Of a DNA stretch of 64,000 nt, positions 35,808 to 44,600 are shown one piece after another (the first letter of the stretch is position 1; every line of letters starts with the position of its first letter). The notes under the pieces are model-generated. The model made no database searches. It was not told the origin of the DNA and saw nothing but the letters and a program-made list of their open reading frames with translations. This DNA comes from FEN-1297 sp021817845 (GTDB taxonomy: Bacteria; Bacteroidota; Ignavibacteria; Ignavibacteriales; Ignavibacteriaceae). Location of the stretch: positions 124,001-188,000 of the forward strand of contig JAKAFW010000001.1 in the NCBI GenBank assembly GCA_021817845.1. The letters are read 5' to 3'. The position numbers were made by a program, and so were the translations under genes.

Positions 35808-36278
35808 ATGGACGAGAAATTTACTAAATATTTAAATCGAAATAAGAATATAAATAGGGGTTATAGAAATTTAGATGTTTGGAAAGAAGCTATCAACCTA
35901 TTCAGTTTAGTCAGGAAAAGAATTAAAGAAATTGATTCACTTTCATTTAAAGTAAAATCACAAATTGAAGATTCTATCTTGTCTGTATCCTCAAATATTG
36001 CTGAAGGATATTGCAGAAGATTTCTTAAAGAGAATATTCAATATAACAGTATTGCCCTGGGTTCTTTAGGAGAAAACTATAGTCAAATATTTGCTTTGTT
36101 TAGCTCAGTCGAAATAGCAGAGGAATGGTTCATAATATATGATGATTTACATTATTCCCTCGAAAATAAATTAATAAGCCTTAATAAATCATTAATCCAA
36201 AAACTTGCAAAAAATGAAGAATGGAAGAACGATTACATTATCAGAGAATTTGTTGAATCGTATGGGATGGAAGAATGA
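35808..36278 (+). CDS. Four-helix-bundle protein (23S rRNA intervening-sequence protein family)
   Basis: 156 residues, all helical. RNLDVWKEAINLFSLV, SSNIAEGYCR and EEWFIIYDDLHYS are the marks of the S23/IVP family. Members are found in 23S rRNA intervening sequences of Leptospira and Coxiella and in many Bacteroidota loci; related Avd proteins serve diversity-generating retroelements. Biochemical role is unclear. The gene is enclosed by opposed tetranucleotide arrays able to pair into a long stem. No reverse transcriptase or rRNA lies nearby. Confidence 0.85.
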   Translation: MDEKFTKYLNRNKNINRGYRNLDVWKEAINLFSLVRKRIKEIDSLSFKVKSQIEDSILSVSSNIAEGYCRRFLKENIQYNSIALGSLGENYSQIFALFSSVEIAEEWFIIYDDLHYSLENKLISLNKSLIQKLAKNEEWKNDYIIREFVESYGMEE

Positions 36279-36395
36279 ATGGTGGACATTTAACCATTCA
36301 ATCATTCATCCATCCATTCATCCATTCATTCATCCATCCATCCATCCATTCATTCATCCATTCATCCATTCATTCTTAGTTAAATATTCCCGCTG
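36266..36395. repeat. Right tetranucleotide array (ATTC/ATCC units)
   Basis: About 125 bp of CATTCATCCATCCATTC-type repeats, opposite in orientation to the left array. It overlaps the last codons of the four-helix-bundle gene (GAATGAATGG at 36273), so gene end and array are joined. Confidence 0.85.
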
Positions 36396-36506
36396 ATTTG
36401 AAATCGTGGGAAAACTCACATAAGATCGTGGGTAAACCAACATTCTTTTTTCCTTCCTAACAAATAATTTTCTATTAATGATTTTCCAAACTACTAAGCA
36501 GAAAAA

Positions 36507-36842
36507 ATGAAGTTCCTGATATTAGATGAAAACCCGGGATTTAGAAAGTTTATAAAAAAGCTTATTACAGCTAATAATGACGAATGCATCCAGACAGAAA
36601 ATTCACCACATCTAAAATCCGCATTAAAAAAATACCAGCCGGATTGGATAGTAATTGATATTAACTTAAAAAAAGAAAATGCTTTTCAAGTCGCCAGAGA
36701 GATAAGGCGCGAAAACCCTGCGATAAAGATTGCTTTACTTTCAGATTTTGATGATGTACGTCTTCGTAAAAAAGCAAAGGAAGCGGGCGCTACGGCATTT
36801 ATTTCAAAAGAAAATCTAACAGATTTTTACAAAATATTATAA
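36507..36842 (+). CDS. Stand-alone response-regulator receiver domain
   Basis: 111 residues, one CheY-like domain. The pocket is Asp7/Glu8 (ILDENPG), phospho-Asp51 (WIVIDINLKK), Ser79 and Lys101 (FISKENL), so it should be phosphorylatable. There is no output domain. Genes on this strand on both sides suggest a link with the kinase/regulator pair upstream; it could be a phosphate shuttle or sink. It is 13 bp before the beta-helix gene. Confidence 0.85.
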   Translation: MKFLILDENPGFRKFIKKLITANNDECIQTENSPHLKSALKKYQPDWIVIDINLKKENAFQVAREIRRENPAIKIALLSDFDDVRLRKKAKEAGATAFISKENLTDFYKIL

Positions 36843-36855
36843 GGATAAAGAGACA

Positions 36856-39800
36856 ATGAAAAAAGTACTACTATTCATTTTGCTTACTTGTACGGCAATA
36901 ACAACTGCTCAAACTATAATTTATGTAAAAGCCGACGCAGCCGGAAGCAACAACGGCACAAGCTGGACAGATGCAGACACTTCACTCCAGACTGCATTAA
37001 CGAGCGCAGTTGCAGGCGATCAAATTTGGGTAGCAAGAGGAACGTATAAGCCAACAACTCCGGGCGGAGACCGTTCAATTACATTTAATATCCCATCAGG
37101 TGTGGCAGTGTACGGTCATTTTGCCGGCACTGAAACCAGCACTTTGCAAAGATTACTAACGGACTCAGTTTATGCAACGATTTTAAGCGGCGACCTCGAT
37201 GGAAACGATACCGGTTTCACTAATAATGGCGAGAACTCATATCATGTTGTAACCCTAACAAGTGTAAGCAATACAACTATTTTAGACGGACTTACTATTT
37301 CTCATGGAAACGACGATAGAGGGTTTGGTTTAGGATATGGTGGAGGAATATTTATTACTGGATCTAGCAGTAGCCCTACTTTACGAAATTGTACTATCAC
37401 GCTTAATTTTGCGGCGTATGATGGTGGAGGGATTTTTATTCATGCCAGCGGTAACTGGATAATAGACAATTGTTCATTTATTGAAAACAAGAATTATAAT
37501 AACGCCGGCGCAATTGAAGGAAACGTTAGTGTAAACTTGCAGGTTACTAATTCAAATTTTAGTGAGAATTCCGCTTCTTCCGGCGCTTGTGTTTTAGCCG
37601 TCGGAGGGAGCTATCAGTTCACTAACTGTACATTTTCCAACAATAGTGCACCAATGGGTGGTGAATATCCTGCTGGGGATGGAGGCCCAGCATTATTAGC
37701 AGAAACAGGTACTTTTAATTTTACTAACTGTTCTTTTACAAACAATTGGGCAAACGCATATGCCTCTGCACTGGAATTTTTTGCTTCAAACGCAACGATT
37801 GACGATTGTACTTTTCGCGGAAATTATACTCTTGAACCAGGTGTCAATGTAGCGGAGGGCCATAAAGGTGTATCTGGCTGGTTTGGAGCTACCGGCGGCG
37901 GCGCCATTTATAGTTTCTATGGATCAACGCTGAAAGTTACCAATTCCGTATTCGAGAATAATGCCGTTTGGGGAGACGGTATTTATTATGCTTCAGGCGG
38001 CGCCATTTTAAACATTAATTCATATTTATTAGTGGAGGACTGTTTATTCAGAGGAAACTTTGCCGATGGAAAAGGAGGCGCTATAAATAGTTGTGTTATC
38101 GAAAATGACTCCTCAAATAACTTTGGCAGTAGTCTTTATTTCCCTTATGTAAGTATAATAAACTCTTGTTTTACGGGCAACGTATCCACTATAAACGGAG
38201 GGGCTGTTTCTATTGAGAATTCTAAAGTGGGTTGGGTTGGCTCTGTGGACTATGGTAGCATAATTAACTGTACAATCAACGGCAATTATGTTGAAGGTGG
38301 TGCTATGGGTGGTGACCCGACTACAGAAACTTGGTGGTATTTCTTGGGTTTAGGCGGCGGATTATATTTTAGCGGGACACCGCAGCTAATCAAGAATACC
38401 ATTGTCTGGGGCAATTCGGCGTCTGACGGAGGGAATGAAGTGTATTATATAACCTCAACCGACAGCATACCAGAATTTTATTACAGTGATATAAAAGGCA
38501 GCAGCGGCAGCGGACCTTCATGGAATACTGCATTCGGCATCGACAGCGGGGGCAACAAAGATGCAGATCCGGCTTTTATAAGTTCAGTTCTTCCAGATAC
38601 ACCAACAACAACAAGTGGAAATGTAAGGTTTTTGCATTCATCGCCGGCTGCAAATGCCGGGAATAATTCTTATGTCACTCTTGCAAAGGACCTGGATGGA
38701 AATACAAGAATACAGGATGGTACAGTGGATATGGGGGCTTATGAAAGCTCAAGTGCATACGCCCCTATATTATACGTTAATGCATCAGCACAATATGGAA
38801 GTAATGAAGGTACAAGCTGGGCGAATGCATATACATCGCTTCAAACGGCGCTTAATGCAGCAGTAAACGGTGATCAGATTTGGGTAGCTAAAGGTACATA
38901 CAAGCCAAGTTATGATTACGGATTAGGCGGAGGCTCCCGCTATTATCATTTCGAAATGAAAAACGGAGTATCTATTTACGGAGGCTTTGCAGGAACCGAA
39001 GATTCCGTCAAACAGCGTACAAACTTTGGTCCGGGCGGCGCCGATGAAACTAAGCTCAGCGGTGATTTGAATGGAGACGATATTGTAACAGGGAGCGGCG
39101 CAACGTTAAGCATTACTAATAATTCTGAAAATTGCTACCATGTTATTTATAATCGTTCAAGTTTGAGTTTAACAAAGTCTGCGGTTTTAAACGGATTTAC
39201 AATTCAAGGCGGCTTTGCAAATGGTTTAGATCCTTATTATAACCGCGGCGGCGGAATGTTCAATGATACTGCTTCACCTACGATTACTAATGTTACTTTT
39301 ACCGCAAACGAAGCGAAATACGGCGGCGGTTTAAATAACTATATATCTTCTTCACCGGCATTAACAAATTGTATCTTCTATTCAAATTTAGCATTTAATA
39401 ACGGAGGCGCAATTGAGAACTCCACTTCTTCTAGTCCGGTTATAACAAATTCAACCATTGCTATGAATAAGGCGTTCTTTGAAGGAGGCGCTTTAAATAA
39501 TTTTTTGAATTCGTCTCCGGTTTTTAATAACAGCATTGTTTGGGGAAATACAACAGGAACACTGGGCAAACAGTTTTACATATCGGGGGGAACGACAACC
39601 GCTGTAACAATGAATTATTCATGTTATTCTGACAGTACAAATGATGTCGTAGTAGGTTCAGGAACAACATTTACCGCAACGAACAACAACATTACTTCAG
39701 ACCCTTTATTTGTCAATGCGCCGGGTGATGATTTTAGAATTATGGGAGAATCAGCTTGTGCTGATGCCGGGTACAACGGCTACAACTCAGAGTCTTATGA

Positions 39801-40497
39801 CATCCGCGGCGCCGGCTATCCAAGGAAAGTAAATAAAACAAGCGGTAGTGCCGGAACAATAGATATGGGCGCTTATGAATTCCAACCAAGTGCTGATCCG
39901 CTTCCGGTGGAGCTGACTACTTTTACTGCGGTTTCGACCGGTTCGACAGGCTCACCAACCGGCTCAGCCACCGTTTTATTGAAGTGGGAGACTGCAACGG
40001 AAGTAAATAATTACGGGTTCGATATAGAGAGGCAAGTAGGCAGTAGTCAGTCAGCAATAGGCAATTGGGAAAAGATAGGCTTTGTACAAGGATCAGGCAA
40101 CAGCAATTCACCTAAGAGTTATTCTTTTGTTGATGTGAGCCCATTAAGCGGAAATTCTCAATACAGATTAAAGCAAATAGATAATGACGGCAGTTTTAAG
40201 TATTCAAGTGTAGTAAAAGTTACGACATTACCAAAACAATTTTCTTTAGGGCAGAATTACCCTAATCCATTTAATCCAACAACAACAATTAGTTTCAGTC
40301 TGCCGGTTGATAGCAAAGTTGAGCTGGATGTTTACAATACAATTGGACAAAGAGTTGCAAATCTTGCAAACGGAGAAATGCAAGCCGGATATCATAATGT
40401 AGAGTTTAATGCAAGCCGTCTTGCCAGCGGAATATATTTTTACAGAATTACTGCGGGAAGTTTTAATGAAGTAAAGAAACTGATATTGCTGAAGTGA
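36856..40497 (+). CDS. Secreted right-handed beta-helix protein with T9SS-type sorting tail
   Basis: 1213 residues. A signal peptide (to about ITTAQ) is followed by two homologous modules: each opens with YV-A-GSN-GTSW / SLQTAL / GDQIWVA-GTYKP (about 25 and 640) and continues as a parallel beta-helix of choice-of-anchor type. The last 85 residues have LGQNYPNPFNPTTTISFSL and end SGIYFYRI...KKLILLK, the Ignavibacteria secretion tail. It is probably exported by a type IX-like route and fixed to the surface; adhesion or glycan cleavage is possible. Between helix and tail lie two repeat-derived stretches (39934-39972, 40035-40066). Confidence 0.88.
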   Translation: MKKVLLFILLTCTAITTAQTIIYVKADAAGSNNGTSWTDADTSLQTALTSAVAGDQIWVARGTYKPTTPGGDRSITFNIPSGVAVYGHFAGTETSTLQRLLTDSVYATILSGDLDGNDTGFTNNGENSYHVVTLTSVSNTTILDGLTISHGNDDRGFGLGYGGGIFITGSSSSPTLRNCTITLNFAAYDGGGIFIHASGNWIIDNCSFIENKNYNNAGAIEGNVSVNLQVTNSNFSENSASSGACVLAVGGSYQFTNCTFSNNSAPMGGEYPAGDGGPALLAETGTFNFTNCSFTNNWANAYASALEFFASNATIDDCTFRGNYTLEPGVNVAEGHKGVSGWFGATGGGAIYSFYGSTLKVTNSVFENNAVWGDGIYYASGGAILNINSYLLVEDCLFRGNFADGKGGAINSCVIENDSSNNFGSSLYFPYVSIINSCFTGNVSTINGGAVSIENSKVGWVGSVDYGSIINCTINGNYVEGGAMGGDPTTETWWYFLGLGGGLYFSGTPQLIKNTIVWGNSASDGGNEVYYITSTDSIPEFYYSDIKGSSGSGPSWNTAFGIDSGGNKDADPAFISSVLPDTPTTTSGNVRFLHSSPAANAGNNSYVTLAKDLDGNTRIQDGTVDMGAYESSSAYAPILYVNASAQYGSNEGTSWANAYTSLQTALNAAVNGDQIWVAKGTYKPSYDYGLGGGSRYYHFEMKNGVSIYGGFAGTEDSVKQRTNFGPGGADETKLSGDLNGDDIVTGSGATLSITNNSENCYHVIYNRSSLSLTKSAVLNGFTIQGGFANGLDPYYNRGGGMFNDTASPTITNVTFTANEAKYGGGLNNYISSSPALTNCIFYSNLAFNNGGAIENSTSSSPVITNSTIAMNKAFFEGGALNNFLNSSPVFNNSIVWGNTTGTLGKQFYISGGTTTAVTMNYSCYSDSTNDVVVGSGTTFTATNNNITSDPLFVNAPGDDFRIMGESACADAGYNGYNSESYDIRGAGYPRKVNKTSGSAGTIDMGAYEFQPSADPLPVELTTFTAVSTGSTGSPTGSATVLLKWETATEVNNYGFDIERQVGSSQSAIGNWEKIGFVQGSGNSNSPKSYSFVDVSPLSGNSQYRLKQIDNDGSFKYSSVVKVTTLPKQFSLGQNYPNPFNPTTTISFSLPVDSKVELDVYNTIGQRVANLANGEMQAGYHNVEFNASRLASGIYFYRITAGSFNEVKKLILLK
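39934..39972. repeat. In-frame interspersed repeat in the beta-helix gene
   Basis: GTTTCGACCGGTTCGACAGG followed by CTCACCAACCGGCTCAGCC encodes STGSTGSPTGSA. It has a near-palindromic core TCGACCGGTTCGA and resembles the GGTTCGACAGGCTCA words spread through many bacterial genomes. It sits in the linker just before the Fn3-like region. Confidence 0.5.
40035..40066. repeat. Second in-frame repeat-like stretch in the beta-helix gene
   Basis: AGTAGGCAGTAGTCAGTCAG followed by CAATAGGCAATT is made of degenerate 7-8 bp words (GGCAGTA, GTCAGTCA, GGCAAT) and encodes VGSSQSAIGN, where the domain normally has a short loop before WEKIGFV. Confidence 0.4.
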
Positions 40498-40534
40498 GAA
40501 TTGGTTTACATTATTTGGTTAAATCTTTAAAAAA

Positions 40535-41260
40535 ATGATTGGGAAAATATGTGCTTTAATTTTTATATTATTACTTTTTCCCGCTTTTGCTATTATTAGT
40601 TTTATCCTCTTTTTGCAGTCTGGGCAATCCCCGCTCTTCATACAGGAGCGGGGGTTGTCTCTTAAAGAATGGAGATTCAAAATTTACAAATTCAGAACTC
40701 TTACTCCGCAGACGGAGTCGTTTGCGACTAACCGCAGTTCTTTAATAAAAGATAGTGAGTCCAATCTTTTAAAGCTTGGTCATCAGGTTTATGTATCACG
40801 GTTCGGAAAATATCTTCGTAAAACGGGATTGGATGAAGCTCCTCAGTTGATTAATATTCTAAAAGGTGAAATGAATTTCGTTGGACCTCGACCGCTGGAC
40901 CTGGAAGACCTAAAAAATATAAAGAATGAATTTCCTTTTTTATATCGTGAAAGAGAAGAAACTAATCTTAAACCGGGATTAACAGGCTACTGGCAGATTT
41001 ATAAAGACGATGAAAGAAGCATTGGAAATCTTATTGCGCTTGATAAATATTACTTTGAAAACAAATCGTTTTTACTTGATCTGAATTTAATTCTCAAATC
41101 ATTTCTTGTCCCTATTTCGGGTAAACATAAAGATGCAATTGTAGATTTAAGTTCCGATTCGGAAAAAGAAGTGCTTCATTTATCATTAAATGAGAAGCGT
41201 CCAATAAATTGTGCGCGCGAGGTTCTCTTATTGCCACAGAAATTGTTTAAGTATTTTTGA
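40535..41260 (+). CDS. Initiating sugar transferase (monotopic phosphoglycosyl transferase)
   Basis: 241 residues. The N-terminal re-entrant helix (about 3-27) precedes FKIYKFRTL, RFGKYLRKTGLDEAPQLINI with the catalytic Asp-Glu pair, and GEMNFVGPRPL. It transfers a sugar-phosphate to undecaprenyl phosphate, the first step for the glycan built by the 23.5-31.2 kb genes, from which it is now 9 kb away. The middle carries a small palindrome-rich stretch (40703-40736). A WcaJ-type long form is excluded by size. Confidence 0.88.
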   Translation: MIGKICALIFILLLFPAFAIISFILFLQSGQSPLFIQERGLSLKEWRFKIYKFRTLTPQTESFATNRSSLIKDSESNLLKLGHQVYVSRFGKYLRKTGLDEAPQLINILKGEMNFVGPRPLDLEDLKNIKNEFPFLYREREETNLKPGLTGYWQIYKDDERSIGNLIALDKYYFENKSFLLDLNLILKSFLVPISGKHKDAIVDLSSDSEKEVLHLSLNEKRPINCAREVLLLPQKLFKYF

Positions 41261-41312
41261 TTTTCAGTTGGAACTTGATTAAGTTTTTTGTGCATAAATT
41301 TGATATTGTATA

Positions 41313-41535
41313 CAGGATAGTTATTATAAGATATTTCATAAATATGTTCCGGTTTTAACAATAGACGTATTCAATTATTTGATGTAAAATCATAACAATT
41401 CAAACTGGGGAGTAAATATTGGTTTTCGATATGACAATTCATTTCAAGAAATAAAATTTAAGTAGGAGCGAAGGGGTATTTAATAACTATTATGCCCATC
41501 CATTTTTCCTTTGTTGGGAAGTATTTTTCCTAAAA
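41313..41535 (+). pseudogene. Decayed copy of the GT39-like membrane glycosyltransferase gene
   Basis: The stretch aligns by eye with the 3' part of the gene at 29811-31256. AATCATAACAATTCAAAC at 41389 matches 30797, and TTATGCCCATCCATTTTT and GTATTTTTCCTAAA at 41490-41535 match its last codons. About 320 bp between these blocks are deleted and frames are broken. It shows that a second copy of that gene once ended here. The rest of the 364-bp gap (41261-41624) shows nothing else. Confidence 0.8.
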
Positions 41536-41624
41536 ATGAACTTCGACTATGAAAACTATATTGAGAAATATAAGAATAAAGAAAAATAAAAGAAATTGCA
41601 TAAATAAATAGTTCTGGATTTTTA

Positions 41625-44600
41625 ATGTTGCAAAATAGGATACTAAATAAACCTAATTATTATTATTTCTTTTTTCTAAATTTATTGTTTTTAGCTTTTA
41701 ATTTTCAATTATCCGGTCAAATAAAAGTTCAAAGTATCGTTTCAAAAAATGATTCCTTTATACTCAATATTGCATTTAAGGATACATTCGAAGAGACCGG
41801 AAATACATCAACAAAAAGTTTAAAATTTGATAATGTACTTAATGAAAGCAAACCCGGTTCTCCTTCATTACCTTCTAAAATAATTTATGTGGCTATACCT
41901 CCGAAAAGTAAAGTAACTGCTTTCTTGAGTAACCCACAATACAATACTTACGCAAATATTAATGTGGAAGTTAATCCCGCAGTTGAGATGCTAAATGATT
42001 CAACATTAACATATCAAAATCAAAATCTTAAAAGGGAATATTTTCTTACTGATCAATATCCTCCGGATGAATGCAATGTCCTGGGGTACACATGGATAGG
42101 TAATTATTACTGCGCTGCCATTCAGATAAATAATGCATCATATAATTGGAAGTTGAAACAAGTTAAGGTTTTACTAAGTGCCAATATTAACGTAAATTAT
42201 AATCCGGTTACTCTTTTCCCAATAAACACAACCACTGAATCAGTTTATGATAAAGCATTAAAAAATATTATAGCAAATTATAGCTATGCTAAAAGCTTTC
42301 GTTCCTTTAGAAAATTATTTAGCTACCCTGATACCACAGGTAATTGGATAGATTATTCAAATCAATACGTCAAACTTGCTGTTCCAGCCGATGGAATTTA
42401 CCGTATCGGTTATCAAGACCTCATAAACTATGGCTTGAACCCCTCTAATATTGATCCATCAACAATAAAAATTTTTTGCAAGGGAAAAGAACTTCCTTTG
42501 TTTCTCAAATCGAGTCAAGCGGGAACATTTGCAAATGGAGATTATATCGAATTCTGGGCGCAAAAGAATTATGGTTCTCCAAATTACCGGCAAATTGTTC
42601 CAATCGGCACTGATTATCTAAATTATATGGATAGGTACACCGATACAACTTTTCTTTGGTTTACTTGGGGCGGGCAAAATGGCCATAGAATTAATGTTGA
42701 TTCTTCAGTTGCCTCACAAACTACGGATACTTTAAATTCATATTTGAATCTTCAGCATTTTGAAAATGATGTTAGACTATGGTATTATGATTCCGTTGTC
42801 CCCCGAGTACAATTACCATTCTGGCAGGAGAATAAAGTTTGGACCTGGAATGTTTTGGGAACTAATTCTACGATTTCACTACCGTTCCAAGCCTCAAATA
42901 TAGTCCCTAATTCTCCTTTCAAAACTTATGTCAGATTAATTAGCAACGGCGCTGATATTCAAACCGGTGCACATAAAGTAGGGGTTGGTGTCAACACAAG
43001 TTCTATAATGGATTCAATTTCTTTTGATTATAAGCAGACGGCTAATTTATTCTCAAATTTTACTTCCACTATATTAAATGACGGCGCTAACACATTACGC
43101 ATCACTGACCTGCCTACAAGCGCTACGTTTCAGCAGATACTTTTAGATTGGGTAGATATTGAATATTATAGAAATATTAGCGCAGTGAACGATTCTTTGT
43201 ATTTCAAATTCCCGGATTCACTAACTACAAAACTTAGAGTTATAAAAATTTCAAATATCACTTCACCGGATAGTAATATAATTTTGTACAAAGTATATCC
43301 CGATACAATTAAGTTTGAAAACTATTCTTTAACCGGCGCTTTAACCAAAACACTTACATTTACTGATACAGTTTCCGGTGGAGATGCTTATGTCCTTATT
43401 TCAAAAAATTATTTAATGTCTCCAATATTTGAAGAGAAAAAACAGTTCGTCAATTTGAGAGCTAATACGCAAGGCGCTGACGATATTATTATCTCAAATA
43501 AAGTACTAATGAAATCCGTTACAGATTATAATAATTTTATAAAAAGTAATTATAACGTCAGAACCGATTTAGCTTTCGTAGATGATATTTATGATGAATT
43601 TTCTTATGGCTATCCCAAGCCGGAGGCGATTAAAGATTTTTTAATATATGCAAATGAGAATTGGGTTACTCCAAATCCTGCATATCTTACGCTAATAGGT
43701 GATGCTAATTATGACTATAAGAATTTGCAAACTCCAGTGCCCGCAATAAAAAAACAAGACTTAGTCCCTTCCTATGGCGATCCTGTAAGCGATGCATGGT
43801 ATTGTATGTGGGATTCTAATCAAGCTGAAATCCCTCAAATGTTCATCGGAAGAATTCCTGCTGCTAACGATCAGCAAGTTTATTTCTATTTGAATAAGCA
43901 TAAGGAATACCTTGCAAAACCATATGATGAATGGAATAAAACTTTCCTTTTTTTTAGCGGCGGTGATCCCACTGTAGCAGGTCAAATTGATTTATTAAAA
44001 AGTGAAAATGATTATATCTTTAACTCACTTGCGGAACCCAAGCCAATTGGGGGAGAAGGATTTCATTTTTATAAAACAATAAATCCGCCAACTAATTTTG
44101 GTCCTTACTCCCAAACTCAAATCCAAAATGCCATTGACAATGGAGGAATTTTTATCTCTTATATCGGACATAGCGGCACACAGACTTGGGATAATGGAAT
44201 TACTGATGTTGAAGCTCTAAAAAATACTTATTCTGATCGTTTTCCTTTAATTTCTGATTTTGGCTGTTCAACAGGTAAATTTGCAGAGCCAGATGTTAGT
44301 TGCTTCGGCGAATTATTTATTACAGGCTCTAATGATGGTCAAGCTATAACATACCTAAGTAATTCAAGCTGGGGCTATATTTCAACAGCGACTACCTTCC
44401 CGACCTTTTTTTATGACCAGTTTTTACGCGATTCAATTACTAATGTAGGAGAAGCGCATCTATTGGCAAAAGTGCAATTGCTTCAGCAAGATGGATATAG
44501 CGATGTAAATCGTGTCTTCGATTACTGCAATATACTATTCGGCGATCCGCTGGTTAATCTAAAAATTCCTCCTAAACCGAACCTTGAAATTTCTTCCGCA

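Noticed and set aside
35808..36278. Four-helix-bundle protein as the Avd accessory of a diversity-generating retroelement
   Set aside because: No reverse transcriptase and no template/variable repeat pair is present in the window; the sequence fits the IVP branch equally well.
35637..36395. Tetranucleotide arrays as a possible CRISPR array
   Set aside because: Units are 4-8 bp with no spacers of regular length and no cas genes; they are simple-sequence repeats.
35557..36396. Open frames through the tetranucleotide arrays coding Ser/His/Phe/Ile/Pro strings
   Set aside because: They are translations of simple repeats in both orientations, with no signal, domain or start context.
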